Positions 42,170 to 52,294 of a stretch of 64,000 bases of DNA are shown here, piece after piece. Both the position numbers and the translations under genes were made by a program. The notes beneath the pieces were generated by a model. That model was not told the DNA's origin. It saw nothing but the letters and a program-made list of their open reading frames with translations, and did not search any database. The DNA is from Peptococcaceae bacterium (GTDB lineage: Bacteria; Bacillota; Desulfotomaculia; Desulfotomaculales; JACDOK01): NCBI GenBank assembly GCA_017656185.1, contig JACDOK010000010.1:1-64000 (forward strand). Direction: 5' to 3'. Every line of letters starts with the position of its first letter. Position 1 is the stretch's first letter.

Positions 42170-43150
42170 GTGCTGGCGCTGGACGAGCCTATAACGTTCC
42201 ACCACGAGCCGGTAATGCTAGCAGAAGTTATTAACGGCCTCAAAGTTAACCCCCAAGGGGTGTACGTGGATTGTACCGTTGGGGGTGGGGGCCATAGCCG
42301 GGCGATTCTGGAACACCTGGAGGGGGGCATCCTGGTCGGTCTTGATCAAGATCCGGAGGCCCTGGCGGCAGCGGCAGAACGGCTGCAGGCAGCCGGATCT
42401 CAATACAAGCTTGTTAAGGCCAACTTCAACCAATTGGCAGAGGTCTTGGATGAGCTAGCTATAGAAGCAGTGGATGGCATACTCTATGATCTGGGTGTAT
42501 CGTCTTATCAGTTGGATAAACCGGAACGGGGATTCAGTTACCAGCACGAAGCCCCGCTGGATATGCGCATGGATCCTCTTCTGAGCTGGAGCGCGGCTGA
42601 CCTTGTCAACGAACTGTCTGCCGGGGAGTTGGCTGCCATTATCAAGAAATACGGGGAGGAACGCTGGGCGGCAAGGATTGCAGAGTTCATTATCAGGGAA
42701 AGGGCTAAGGAACCCATACGGACCACCGGGCAGCTGGTCCGCATCATAAAGGATGCCATACCGGCCAGCGCAAGGCGCAGCGGATCGCATCCAGCAAAAC
42801 GTACCTTTCAGGCTTTACGTATTGCCGTAAACAATGAATTGGGTGTACTGGAAAATTCCTTACAGCAAGCTGTAAGTGCTTTAAGAAAGGGGGGACGGAT
42901 TTGTGTCATTAGTTATCATTCGTTGGAGGACCGCATTGTAAAAGATTTTTTCCGCAAAGAAGCGGCTACTTGTATTTGCCCGCCGGGACTACCGGTATGC
43001 CGTTGTGATAAGGTGCCGAGAATTAAGCTTGTGACACGTAAACCTCTTTTTCCTTCCGAGGCTGAAGTGACACGGAATCCCCGGGCACGTAGTGCTAGGC
43101 TGCGTATTGCCGAAAAGTTGGATGTTCTAAAAACAGGGAAGGGTGAATAA
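42170..43150 (+). CDS. rsmH: 16S rRNA (cytosine-1402-N4)-methyltransferase
   Basis: 326 residues. Methylates N4 of C1402 in the P site of 16S rRNA. Family blocks: [20 protein letters not shown], the SAM site [43 protein letters not shown], and C-terminal [14 protein letters not shown]. The start at GTG 42170 is not certain because AAAGGGG overlaps it. Standard second gene of the dcw cluster. Confidence 0.96.
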   Translation: MLALDEPITFHHEPVMLAEVINGLKVNPQGVYVDCTVGGGGHSRAILEHLEGGILVGLDQDPEALAAAAERLQAAGSQYKLVKANFNQLAEVLDELAIEAVDGILYDLGVSSYQLDKPERGFSYQHEAPLDMRMDPLLSWSAADLVNELSAGELAAIIKKYGEERWAARIAEFIIRERAKEPIRTTGQLVRIIKDAIPASARRSGSHPAKRTFQALRIAVNNELGVLENSLQQAVSALRKGGRICVISYHSLEDRIVKDFFRKEAATCICPPGLPVCRCDKVPRIKLVTRKPLFPSEAEVTRNPRARSARLRIAEKLDVLKTGKGE

Positions 43151-43152
43151 GC

Positions 43153-43686
43153 TTGGTAGTACCGCAGGAAAAGCCTGACTATTCGCATGTGGAACAACCA
43201 CGGGTTTCCCCTAAACGACGGGTAAGGTCGCAACCGTTGGCACGGCAAGAGAAGGGATACCGCATAATTTTAACATTAATGGTTTTCTGTGCTTTTATTA
43301 TGGGGGCGGCCGTTAACTATTGTCATGCACAGGCTGTTAATGTGGGCTACCGTTTGGGAGAATTAGAGTCAAAAATTAATAAGGTTGAAAAAGAAAACCA
43401 GAGTCTGGAAGTAGCGTTGGGACGTCTTGACTCCCTGGACCGGGTAGCGGTTGTAGCTCGCAGCAAGATGGGCATGGTGGAACCGGACCAAAATGATGTG
43501 TTTTATATTGCTATGTCCGATGTAAGTCCAGAAGATGCGGCCGGTAATGGCAACTCAACGGCGAGCACCAACCGGTTGACTGGTGAAAAAGTTATATCGC
43601 AGGCCGGTCAGGACGAATCTCGTCAAGGTATGTTGGAGTCTTTCTTAAATCTGGTATGCCGGTGGGGGCAGAGGGCTTCGGGTTAA
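43153..43686 (+). CDS. ftsL: cell division protein FtsL
   Basis: 177 residues, TTG start three bases after rsmH. Bitopic membrane protein: basic cytoplasmic tail (PKRRVRSQPLARQEKGY), one transmembrane helix (IILTLMVFCAFIMGAAV), then a leucine-zipper-like coiled coil (LGELESKINKVEKENQSLEV) and RSKMGMVEP, the usual FtsL end. The extra Ser/Asn-rich tail of about 60 residues is longer than in Bacillus. Part of the FtsQ-FtsL-DivIC complex. Confidence 0.85.
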   Translation: MVVPQEKPDYSHVEQPRVSPKRRVRSQPLARQEKGYRIILTLMVFCAFIMGAAVNYCHAQAVNVGYRLGELESKINKVEKENQSLEVALGRLDSLDRVAVVARSKMGMVEPDQNDVFYIAMSDVSPEDAAGNGNSTASTNRLTGEKVISQAGQDESRQGMLESFLNLVCRWGQRASG

Positions 43687-43704
43687 GACATCGGGAGGGG
43701 CGGT

Positions 43705-45843
43705 ATGCAGGCGACTAACATCCTCATCCGCAAGAGGATTATTGTCCTTTTTATGCTGGCTGTGGTCACGTTTTTTTTGTTACTGGGACGACTTATTTGG
43801 GTCCAGTTCTTTATGGGGGAGCAGCTGCGCAAACAGGCCATTGAGAACCGTATGCGCGAGGTGCCGGTGGAAGCCAAGCGGGGATCTATCTGTGACCGCA
43901 ACGGCAACGAACTGGTTACCAGCGTTAGTGCCGATTCCGTATTTGCCATTCCCTCACAAATTAAAAACCCCACTGAAACGGCTCAGAAGCTGGCTGCGGT
44001 TTTGGAAATCGATCCGGACACCATCTATAAAAAGCTGACTAAAAAGACATCATTTGAATGGATTAAACGCAAAGTCGACTTCAAGGTAGCCAAACAATTG
44101 AAGGAAATGGACCTTCCCGGTATCGGTTTTGTAGAAGAAAGCAAGCGTTACTACCTTAAGGATAACCTGGCGGCGCACGTGTTGGGTTTTGTGGGTATTG
44201 ACAACCAAGGTCTTACCGGAATTGAAAAAACCTTTGATAAGGAACTGCGGGGTATTCCAGGCCGGATTGTAATGGAATACGATGCCATAGGGCGGGAAAT
44301 ACCTACCGCCCTTCACAAGTACTACCCACCGGTACCGGGGCACAGTCTGGTACTAACCCTTGATGAAACCATACAGTATTTTGTAGAGCGGGAACTGGAT
44401 ACAATTGTCGATACCTTCCATCCTGCCAACGCTGTTATAATAGTTATGGACCCTAAAACGGGCGGCATTTTGGCAATGGGCAACCGTCCTTCGTACGACC
44501 CGAACCACTGGCCGGAATACCAGCAGTCGACATGGGACCGCAACCCTGCCATTTGGTATAACTATGAACCCGGTTCTACGTTCAAAATCATCACGCTGGC
44601 GGCGGCGTTGGAGGAGAACTTGTTTGATCCGGACGCGCCGTTTTATGACCCTGGTTACATTAAAGTAGCCGACCGCAGAATCCGGTGTTGGAAATCCGGC
44701 GGTCACGGAAGTGAGACTTTTGCCGAGGTAGTGCAGAATTCGTGCAACCCGGGATTTATCACCGTGGGTTTGGACATTGGTATCCCAACATTTTATGAAT
44801 ATGTAGAAGCGTTTGGTTTTGGCCATCCCACGGATATCGATCTTCCCGGTGAAGCCCGGGGAATTATGATTCCTGAAAAGAAAGCGACCAATTTGAACCT
44901 AGCAACCATGTCTATCGGCCAGTCCATTGCCGTTACGCCGATCCAACTGATTACGGCCGTTTCCGCCGTGGTTAATGGCGGTAAGTTAATGAAGCCGATG
45001 TTAGTGCAAAAGGTCATTGACAAGGACGGTAATATTGTCAAGGAATTTGAACCGCAGGTAGTGAGAAATGTGCTTTCCCCGGAAACGTGTGATAAGGCCA
45101 AAAAGTTATTAGAAGATGTAGTTTTAAAAGGTACCGGGGTTAACGCACATGTAGAAGGTTACCGGGTCGGCGGTAAAACCGGCACGGCGCAAGTAGTAGG
45201 CCCTTCGGGCGGTTATGTCAGCGGGCGTTACGTTTCTTCTTTTGTAGGTTTTGCTCCCGTGGAAGACCCGCAGGTTGTCATTCTTGTTGTAGTTAGCGAA
45301 CCTAAAGGTGGGGTTTATTTCGGAAGCCAGGTAGCGGCACCGGCATTTCGCAATGTGATGGACGATACGCTGCATTACCTGGGGGTTCCGGAACGTAAAG
45401 ACCTGCCCAAGCCTAAAAAGCCGTGGTTCTGGTGGCAGGAAAATAAAGAACCCGAAGAAGTTGCGGTACCCGATGTAGAAAATCTGCCGCTTGACGAAGC
45501 GGTAAAGGAATTGCGGGGTAAGGGCTTGAATTTTATGGCACGTGGGCAAGGCAGCATTGTCTACGGTCAGGTTCCCGAGGCCGGGGCAAGAGTATGCGAA
45601 GGAACGACCGTGATTCTCAACTTAAAGGCCGGGGAAAGAACTCAATCCGGCCAGGTTACCGTACCTGACCTTAGCGGGTTAACCATTAAACAGGCCGGTA
45701 CTCTGCTGGGAAGTTTGGAACTGCGTATGGAACCTGTTGGCAGCGGGGTGGCCCGGAGTCAATCGCCCGCAGCAGGCAAAAAAGTTGAAAGGGGAACAGT
45801 TGTAAGAGTCGAATTTGCTCCTCCTGCCGCAGAGTCACCGTAA
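43705..45843 (+). CDS. spoVD: class B PBP with two PASTA domains (SpoVD/PBP2B type)
   Basis: 712 residues. Septal and spore-cortex transpeptidase. N-terminal transmembrane helix, dimerisation domain (VPVEAKRGSICDRNGNELV), transpeptidase domain with SxxK as STFKIITLAAA, SxN as SCNPGF and KTGTA as GGKTGTAQVV. Two PASTA domains follow at about 588-645 (VPDVENLPLDEAVKELRGKG) and 652-708 (VPDLSGLTIKQAGTLLGSLE). Bacillus has pbpB and spoVD in tandem at this place; only one gene is here, so it may serve both vegetative and spore septation. Next to ftsL and murE. Confidence 0.93.
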   Translation: MQATNILIRKRIIVLFMLAVVTFFLLLGRLIWVQFFMGEQLRKQAIENRMREVPVEAKRGSICDRNGNELVTSVSADSVFAIPSQIKNPTETAQKLAAVLEIDPDTIYKKLTKKTSFEWIKRKVDFKVAKQLKEMDLPGIGFVEESKRYYLKDNLAAHVLGFVGIDNQGLTGIEKTFDKELRGIPGRIVMEYDAIGREIPTALHKYYPPVPGHSLVLTLDETIQYFVERELDTIVDTFHPANAVIIVMDPKTGGILAMGNRPSYDPNHWPEYQQSTWDRNPAIWYNYEPGSTFKIITLAAALEENLFDPDAPFYDPGYIKVADRRIRCWKSGGHGSETFAEVVQNSCNPGFITVGLDIGIPTFYEYVEAFGFGHPTDIDLPGEARGIMIPEKKATNLNLATMSIGQSIAVTPIQLITAVSAVVNGGKLMKPMLVQKVIDKDGNIVKEFEPQVVRNVLSPETCDKAKKLLEDVVLKGTGVNAHVEGYRVGGKTGTAQVVGPSGGYVSGRYVSSFVGFAPVEDPQVVILVVVSEPKGGVYFGSQVAAPAFRNVMDDTLHYLGVPERKDLPKPKKPWFWWQENKEPEEVAVPDVENLPLDEAVKELRGKGLNFMARGQGSIVYGQVPEAGARVCEGTTVILNLKAGERTQSGQVTVPDLSGLTIKQAGTLLGSLELRMEPVGSGVARSQSPAAGKKVERGTVVRVEFAPPAAESP

Positions 45844-45932
45844 GGATGATAAGAACCAAGGGAAGGATGAAGCTATCCTGAACGATAAATGCTAACATAT
45901 ACCAGCCGAAGCTTGTTCAGGGGGTGCGCCGT

Positions 45933-47411
45933 TTGCATCTCAAGGAATTAGTTGGAAAACTTGAAATGGTGGCGAGTGCCGGCGATCTTTCCGTGGATAT
46001 CAGGGGTATTGCCTATGATTCACGGCAGGTTGAGCCGGGCTTTTTATTTGTAGCCATAAAAGGTTTTGTTACCGACGGGCATTTTTACATCAATGATGCT
46101 GTGACACGGGGTGCCGCGGCGGTGTTGTTGCAGGACGCAACAGCGGCACCACCGGGTGTACCGTGGGTACAGGTTTGTGATACGAGGAGTGGTTTGGCTG
46201 CTGTTAGTGCGCGCTTTTATAATTATCCGGCCCGGGTACTGCACCTTGCGGGGGTGACAGGTACCAACGGCAAAACTACGACGACTTATTTGTTGCACAG
46301 TATTTATCGTCACGGCGGCCATAAGGTGGGCTTAATCGGGACGATAAGTAACTATATCGGCGATAAAAAGCTGCCGGTGGAACGGACCACCCCGGAAGCG
46401 TTGGATCTGCAGCGTTTGTTGCGGCAGATTTGCGACGCAGGCTGCAGGAAGGCAGTAATGGAGGTGTCTTCACACGCCCTGGCTTTAAACAGGGTTGATG
46501 TCCGGGATTTTAACAGCGTCATATTTACCAATTTGACCCAGGATCATTTGGACTTTCACAAGGATATGGAGGATTATTTCAATGCCAAGGCCCGGCTTTT
46601 CAAAGATATGAATCCCAAAGGGACCGCGGTAATCAACGCCGATGATCGTTACGGACAGAAACTGGTCCGGCTTGGTCGCGGGCGGGTGGTTACCTATGGG
46701 GTACGACAAACTGCTGATGTAAAAGGTTACAACCTGCAGGTAAAGGCCGAAGGAGTGGTGTTTGATGTGGCAAGTCAGTGGGGAAATTTTACCCTGGACT
46801 TGCGTTTAACCGGGCTGTTTAATGTGTATAATGCCCTGGCGGCCGCGGCGGCGGGGCTGTCAGAAGGATACTCCCCGGATGAAATTCAAGAAGCCTTGGC
46901 AGGAGTTACCGGGGTACCGGGGCGTTTCGAGAGGGTTGATTGCGGGCAGGAATTTACTGTTATTATAGATTACGCGCACACGCCTGATGGATTGGATAAC
47001 GTGCTGCTGGCGGCCCAAGGCATAGCCCGTAATAAGGTTATAGCCGTATTCGGTTGTGGCGGTGACCGGGACAAGACAAAGCGTCCTTTAATGGGGAAGA
47101 TAGCTGCCAACCGGGCTGATTTTATAGTGGTTACTTCCGATAATCCACGCAGTGAAAACCCTATGGACATTATTGCCGATATCGTATCAGGGTTTGACGG
47201 GCCCGGCGCCGGGAAGAATTACACAGTGGTGCCGGACCGCCGTGAAGCGATACGTTTTGCTTTTCACCGTGCCCAGCCCGGCGATATAATTGTAATCGCC
47301 GGAAAAGGTCACGAAGATTACCAGATTATAGGTAATACGCGCCTGTCTTTTGATGATCGTAAGGTTGCGTCCGAGATCTTGAAAGAAATGGGGTACGACA
47401 AAGATCGATGA
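45933..47411 (+). CDS. murE: UDP-MurNAc-tripeptide synthetase (meso-DAP adding)
   Basis: About 492 residues from TTG 45933, eight bases after CAGGGGG. Adds the third residue to UDP-MurNAc-L-Ala-D-Glu. ATP loop GVTGTNGKTTTTYLL, Mur ligase NLTQDHLDFHKDMEDY, and the DNPR motif (VTSDNPRSENP), which marks meso-diaminopimelate specificity. The stop overlaps the murF start by four bases. Confidence 0.97.
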   Translation: MHLKELVGKLEMVASAGDLSVDIRGIAYDSRQVEPGFLFVAIKGFVTDGHFYINDAVTRGAAAVLLQDATAAPPGVPWVQVCDTRSGLAAVSARFYNYPARVLHLAGVTGTNGKTTTTYLLHSIYRHGGHKVGLIGTISNYIGDKKLPVERTTPEALDLQRLLRQICDAGCRKAVMEVSSHALALNRVDVRDFNSVIFTNLTQDHLDFHKDMEDYFNAKARLFKDMNPKGTAVINADDRYGQKLVRLGRGRVVTYGVRQTADVKGYNLQVKAEGVVFDVASQWGNFTLDLRLTGLFNVYNALAAAAAGLSEGYSPDEIQEALAGVTGVPGRFERVDCGQEFTVIIDYAHTPDGLDNVLLAAQGIARNKVIAVFGCGGDRDKTKRPLMGKIAANRADFIVVTSDNPRSENPMDIIADIVSGFDGPGAGKNYTVVPDRREAIRFAFHRAQPGDIIVIAGKGHEDYQIIGNTRLSFDDRKVASEILKEMGYDKDR

Positions 47412-48802
47412 AGGCTATGTCCGCGGCCGAAATCGGCCGGGCCATAAAAGCTACTGTTTCCGGTGTTACTGAACATGTGTTCTGGCGGGTAAGTACCGAT
47501 ACCCGTACTCTTGCCGGTGGGGAGTTATTTTTTGCCCTTAAAGGAGAGCGCTTCGACGGTCACAACTTTGTGAACAGCGCTATAGCCAAAGGTGCCGCTG
47601 GCATAGTAGTTAGCCGGGAGGTTGAGATACCCCCCGATATTTCGCTGTTGCGTGTAAACGACACCTTAGAAGCGTTACACGACCTGGCCCGTTACAACCG
47701 GGAGCAGGCGGGGGTTTTCCTAATCGCTATTACCGGCAGTACGGGTAAAACGACAACCAAGGACCTGGTGACGGCTATTTTAAGATCCAAGTTTAAGACC
47801 CTGGCTACCCAAGGGAATCTTAATAATGAGATCGGTTTGCCGTTAACCTTGTTGGATCTGGATGAATCATATGAAATGGCTGTCGTGGAAATGGGAATGC
47901 GCGGGCAGGGGCAAATTGGTTTACTGTGTCAAATTGCACGCCCGTCAGCGGGGGTAATTACCAATATCGGAGAAACCCACTTGGAAATCCTGGGTTCAGT
48001 GGCCAACATCGCCCGTGCCAAGGGTGAACTGCTCGATTATATTCCCCCTGATGGATTTGCCGTATTGAATAGCGACAGCCCGTACATGGAGGAGCAAGCA
48101 AAGCGATGCCGGGGAAAGATAATCTATTTTGGTAACAACAGCATCGCTTCATACCGCTTAAAGTCCTATCAGCTTGGAGAGGGAGGAATTATTTTTAGGG
48201 CGGAGATAGGAGACCGGGAACAATTCTTTAGATTACCCATTCCGGGCAGGCATAACGCTATCAATGCTCTGGCTGCTATTGCCGTAGGGCGTGAAATGGG
48301 TTTATCCATTGATGAAATTCAAGAGGGTTTGCAAAAAGTAACCCTTTCGCCAATGCGGTTGGCGATACTGCAAATCGGTACAATAACGGTCATTAACGAT
48401 GTTTATAATGCCAACCCCGCTTCGATGACGGCAGCATTAGAAGTACTCAGAGATAAGGCGGGTACACGACCCTCTGTGGCCGTCCTTGGTGATATGTTGG
48501 AACTGGGGCCCCGGGCCAGAACGGCACACCAGGCTGTCGGCAGGGCTTGTGTGCAGAACGGCGTTACGATGCTTATCGCCAAAGGTGAGTTAAGCCGGGA
48601 TATCGTGGCCGGCGCCATCGCAGCCGGGATGCCCAGGTCACAAACACGGTGGTTTACTACCAATAAAGAAATTGTCGCCTATCTCCATAAGATTTTGACG
48701 GGCGGGGAAGTAGTACTGGTAAAGGGATCACGTGGTATGCACATGGAAGAAGTTGTTGAAGGCTTGGCATCTGTTTTCGGTAACGGTGGTGATACCGGTT
48801 GA
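47408..48802 (+). CDS. murF: UDP-MurNAc-tripeptide D-alanyl-D-alanine ligase
   Basis: 464 residues. Adds D-Ala-D-Ala to the UDP-MurNAc tripeptide. ATP loop ITGSTGKTTTKDLV (about 112-125), NIGETHLEILGS, and the C-terminal INDVYNANPASM block are present. Overlaps murE by four bases and mraY by four, so translation is coupled along the run. Confidence 0.97.
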   Translation: MKAMSAAEIGRAIKATVSGVTEHVFWRVSTDTRTLAGGELFFALKGERFDGHNFVNSAIAKGAAGIVVSREVEIPPDISLLRVNDTLEALHDLARYNREQAGVFLIAITGSTGKTTTKDLVTAILRSKFKTLATQGNLNNEIGLPLTLLDLDESYEMAVVEMGMRGQGQIGLLCQIARPSAGVITNIGETHLEILGSVANIARAKGELLDYIPPDGFAVLNSDSPYMEEQAKRCRGKIIYFGNNSIASYRLKSYQLGEGGIIFRAEIGDREQFFRLPIPGRHNAINALAAIAVGREMGLSIDEIQEGLQKVTLSPMRLAILQIGTITVINDVYNANPASMTAALEVLRDKAGTRPSVAVLGDMLELGPRARTAHQAVGRACVQNGVTMLIAKGELSRDIVAGAIAAGMPRSQTRWFTTNKEIVAYLHKILTGGEVVLVKGSRGMHMEEVVEGLASVFGNGGDTG

Positions 48803-49812
48803 GTTTCGTTTTGTTATCGGCCAGTGTCGCCCTGGTGATTACTCTGGTGCTTGGACCGGTAGTGATACCTCTATTACGCTGGCTTAAATTTGGACAACAT
48901 GTGCGCTCTGACGGGCCGTCAAGACATATCCAAAAAGCCGGTACCCCCACTATGGGCGGTATTATGTTTTTGCTGGCGGTGGCGATAACATCGGGACTTA
49001 TGTACTCGTTATTGCCCGGGCGGGATATTGTTATCCCCGGGATTAAAGAGGGCTTAATCGTACTGCTGGTGTTTTTAGGATATGGTTTTATCGGTTTCTT
49101 AGATGATTTTATCAAAATATCTCTCAAGCGTCCTCTTGGATTGCGTGCCCGGGAGAAAATTTTGGGCCAGGTTTTAATTGCCGTGGGTGTCGCGGTGATG
49201 GCCGTTTTTATATTGGGCCGTGGCACTGACATTGTCATTCCGTTTACCGGTTTCTTTCAGCCGGGCGGGATAACGATAGATTTAGGCTGGTGGTTTTTTT
49301 TAGCTCTTACGATATTTGTTATGCTTGGGACGGCTAATGCCGTTAACCTGACCGATGGGTTGGACGGCTTGGCGGCAGGGTTAACGGTAATCGCCGCTGC
49401 GGTATTTGCCGTTATTGCCCTCATCATGGACAAAGGTTGGGTAGCTCTTATTTTAGGCGCTGTAGCTGGTGGATGTCTGGGTTTCCTGTACTACAATCGT
49501 TTTCCGGCTAAAGTTTTTATGGGCGATACCGGATCTTTGGCCCTGGGTGGTGTACTGGCGGCTGCAGCGGTGATTTCCAGGAGCGAGTTGTTCCTCTTGA
49601 TCATTGGTGGCGTGTTTGTCGTAGAAACAGTGTCCGTTATTTTGCAAGTGATATCTTATCAATTGTGGAGGCGGCGTATTTTCCGGATGAGCCCGCTCCA
49701 TCACCATTTTGAACTGCTGGGCTGGAGTGAGGTTAAGGTAGTAACTGCTTTTTGGGCCGCCGGTATTTTACTGGCTGTAATAGGAATGGCGGGGTTATAC
49801 CGCTTGGGGTGA
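48799..49812 (+). CDS. mraY: phospho-MurNAc-pentapeptide transferase
   Basis: 337 residues, TTG start overlapping the murF end. Integral membrane enzyme that makes lipid I on undecaprenyl phosphate. About ten transmembrane segments; family motifs GTPTMGG, GFLDDFIK, NAVNLTDGLDGLAAG and the C-terminal FFRMSPLHHHFE-type loop seen as RMSPLHHHFELLGW. Confidence 0.97.
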   Translation: MSFVLLSASVALVITLVLGPVVIPLLRWLKFGQHVRSDGPSRHIQKAGTPTMGGIMFLLAVAITSGLMYSLLPGRDIVIPGIKEGLIVLLVFLGYGFIGFLDDFIKISLKRPLGLRAREKILGQVLIAVGVAVMAVFILGRGTDIVIPFTGFFQPGGITIDLGWWFFLALTIFVMLGTANAVNLTDGLDGLAAGLTVIAAAVFAVIALIMDKGWVALILGAVAGGCLGFLYYNRFPAKVFMGDTGSLALGGVLAAAAVISRSELFLLIIGGVFVVETVSVILQVISYQLWRRRIFRMSPLHHHFELLGWSEVKVVTAFWAAGILLAVIGMAGLYRLG

Positions 49813-49816
49813 AAGC

Positions 49817-51178
49817 ATGAACTGGATTGACAAAAAGGTATTGGTAATCGGTGCCGGTAAAACCGGGCGTGCAGTAAGTGGTTTTCTCGCGGCTAAAGGT
49901 GCGCGGGTGACCTTAACCGATAAAAAGACCGCCGGCGAACTTGATCTGAAAGCCTCTGATTTACCCGGAATACGGTTAGCTCTCGGCTCATATGCCAACG
50001 TTAAACCGGGGCAATGGGATTTGGTGGTAACCAGCCCCGGTGTCCCTCCCGAGGTACCCCCCCTCATTCAGGCCCGGCAGCATGGTATTAAGATTACGGG
50101 CGAGGTGGAATTGGCCTGGCTGCATTGCCGTGCTCCCGTAATTGCCATTACTGGTACCAATGGCAAGACAACGACGACGGCCCTGGTTGGTGAAATGCTG
50201 AAAAATGCCGGTTATCGTACACTGGTGGCAGGCAATATCGGTATTCCTCTCATCAGTGCTGTTGAGGATTACGGCCCTGATGACGTTATTGTGGCTGAAA
50301 TATCCAGTTTTCAGCTTGAAACCGCCAGAACTTTTCGCCCTCATGTGGCAGCCGTTTTAAATCTAACGCCCGACCATTTGGACCGGCATGGTGATATGAG
50401 GGGATATGGGGCGGCGAAGGCCCGGATTTTTGCCCGGCAGCATCCTAATGATTGGACGATACTTAATTTCGATGATCCCTTAACCAGGGAGATGGCGAGT
50501 ATAACTCCCGGAGAGGTCATATTTTTTAGCTGCCGGCATAAGTTGGAACAAGGCATCTTTGTCCAAGACGGCCAAATATTGGTGCATTATCATGATCAGC
50601 AGGCAGTAATCTTGGCGACGGATCAGTTACAGATTCCCGGCACACACAATTTAGAAAATGCCCTTGCGGCAACGGCTATAGGCTGGGCTTTTGGCCTGGG
50701 ACCTACTGAAATAGCACAGGGTATTAAGGCCTTTAAAGGAGTCCCCCATCGTTTAGAGTTTGTAGCGGAGATTGACGGGGTGAGATATATTAATGATTCT
50801 AAGGGAACCAATCCCGAGGCAGCTATTAAAGCCTTGCAAGCCTTTCATGAACCGATAGTACTGATTGCCGGAGGGCGCAACAAGGGAAGCGGTTTCGCAG
50901 ATTTTGCTGCCGCTATGAAGAACCGTGTGAGGGCTGTAGTTGTTTTGGGGGAAAGTGCCGCAGAAATTGTCGCTGCCTGCCGTAAGGAGGGTATTCACAG
51001 GATAGAACAGGTTGCCGATATACCCGCGGCTGTCCGCTGTGCCCGGGACTTAGCGCGTCGTGGGGATGTCGTGTTGCTATCTCCGGCGTGTGCCAGTTGG
51101 GATATGTTTTCCAGTTACGAAGAGAGGGGTGATCTGTTTAAACGCGTGGTCCGACAGCTTGCGAAGGAGGCGGGTTGA
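49817..51178 (+). CDS. murD: UDP-MurNAc-L-alanine:D-glutamate ligase
   Basis: 453 residues. Adds D-Glu to UDP-MurNAc-L-Ala. N-terminal nucleotide-binding strand VLVIGAGKTGRAVSGFL, ATP loop ITGTNGKTTTTALVGEM, the EISSFQLE block and the C-terminal NDSKGTNPEA motif are present. Its stop overlaps the start region of the SEDS gene. Confidence 0.97.
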   Translation: MNWIDKKVLVIGAGKTGRAVSGFLAAKGARVTLTDKKTAGELDLKASDLPGIRLALGSYANVKPGQWDLVVTSPGVPPEVPPLIQARQHGIKITGEVELAWLHCRAPVIAITGTNGKTTTTALVGEMLKNAGYRTLVAGNIGIPLISAVEDYGPDDVIVAEISSFQLETARTFRPHVAAVLNLTPDHLDRHGDMRGYGAAKARIFARQHPNDWTILNFDDPLTREMASITPGEVIFFSCRHKLEQGIFVQDGQILVHYHDQQAVILATDQLQIPGTHNLENALAATAIGWAFGLGPTEIAQGIKAFKGVPHRLEFVAEIDGVRYINDSKGTNPEAAIKALQAFHEPIVLIAGGRNKGSGFADFAAAMKNRVRAVVVLGESAAEIVAACRKEGIHRIEQVADIPAAVRCARDLARRGDVVLLSPACASWDMFSSYEERGDLFKRVVRQLAKEAG

Positions 51179-52281
51179 TGCGACAGGTAAGGCGGGCACC
51201 GGATTTCCTGTTATTTATAACGGTACTGGTCTTATTAAGTATCGGCCTGGTGATGATTCTTAGTGCCAGCGAATACAGTACAATGGTCTATTATGGCGAT
51301 AGTTTTTATTTTTTCAAGCGACAATTGGTTTGGGCTCTAATTGGCCTTACCTTGATGTTCGTGACAATGAATATTGAGTATTGGAAATGGCAGCGGTATG
51401 CCATTTACTTGCTGGGGTTGGCTTTGGTTTTGCTGGTTGTTGTTTTGATACCCGGTATTGGCGTTGAATCACACGGGGCCCGCCGCTGGATAGGTTTGGG
51501 GCCATTAACTTTTCAGCCTTCCGAATTAATTAAGCTCTGTCTTATAATCTTTCTGGCTTTTGGATTAGCGCGAAATCGCCACCACATTCATAATTTTCGC
51601 AAAGGTATCCTGCCTTTTCTTGTGTTTTTGGCCGTGGCGGCCGGCTTAATTCTAATGCAGCCGGACCTGGGTACGGCTGTAACACTGGCGGGTACCGTAT
51701 TCATCATGCTTTTTGTCGCGGGGGCCAGGTTGAGCACCATGGTCGGCCTGGGGATTACCGGGCTTGGCTTGGTGGCGGCAGCTATTGTCATGGCGCCTTA
51801 TCGTATGCAGCGTTTTTTGGCCTTTCTTGATCCCTGGAAAGACCCTCAGGATACGGGTTTTCATATTATTCAGTCTTTATATGCTTTAGGATCGGGAGGC
51901 CTGTTTGGAGTCGGTTTGGGACAGGGTAAACAAAAATACCTCTATCTCCCTGAACAGCATACGGACTTTATTTTTGCCGTCATTGGTGAGGAACTGGGGT
52001 TTATCGGAGCTTCTTTTGTTATGCTGCTGTTTATCTTTTTGATATGGCGGGGATTGCGCATTGCCGTAATGGCACCCGACCCTTTTGCGAGTCTCTTGGC
52101 TACCGGGATTACTTCAGGTATTGGACTGCAGAGCATTATTAATATCGGCGTGGTAACTGGAAGCATGCCGGTTACCGGTATTACACTTCCGTTTATCAGC
52201 TTTGGGGGTACTTCGCTGATCTTCACCCTCATAGGAGTCGGGATATTGCTTAATATATCTCGTTATAGTGTAGGAAAGTGA
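51178..52281 (+). CDS. ftsW: SEDS glycan polymerase FtsW/SpoVE
   Basis: About 367 residues from ATG 51178 (SD GAAGGAGGCGGG). Septal peptidoglycan polymerase paired with the PASTA-type PBP encoded upstream. Motifs: SHGARRWIGLGPLTFQPSEL, MQPDLGTAVTL, PEQHTDFIFAVIGEELGF and ITLPFISFGGTSL. Ten transmembrane segments. The position between murD and murG is that of spoVE in Bacillus; it may serve as both FtsW and SpoVE here. RodA is encoded separately in this window. Confidence 0.95.
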   Translation: MRQVRRAPDFLLFITVLVLLSIGLVMILSASEYSTMVYYGDSFYFFKRQLVWALIGLTLMFVTMNIEYWKWQRYAIYLLGLALVLLVVVLIPGIGVESHGARRWIGLGPLTFQPSELIKLCLIIFLAFGLARNRHHIHNFRKGILPFLVFLAVAAGLILMQPDLGTAVTLAGTVFIMLFVAGARLSTMVGLGITGLGLVAAAIVMAPYRMQRFLAFLDPWKDPQDTGFHIIQSLYALGSGGLFGVGLGQGKQKYLYLPEQHTDFIFAVIGEELGFIGASFVMLLFIFLIWRGLRIAVMAPDPFASLLATGITSGIGLQSIINIGVVTGSMPVTGITLPFISFGGTSLIFTLIGVGILLNISRYSVGK

Positions 52282-52294
52282 GGCGGCGCGCTAA

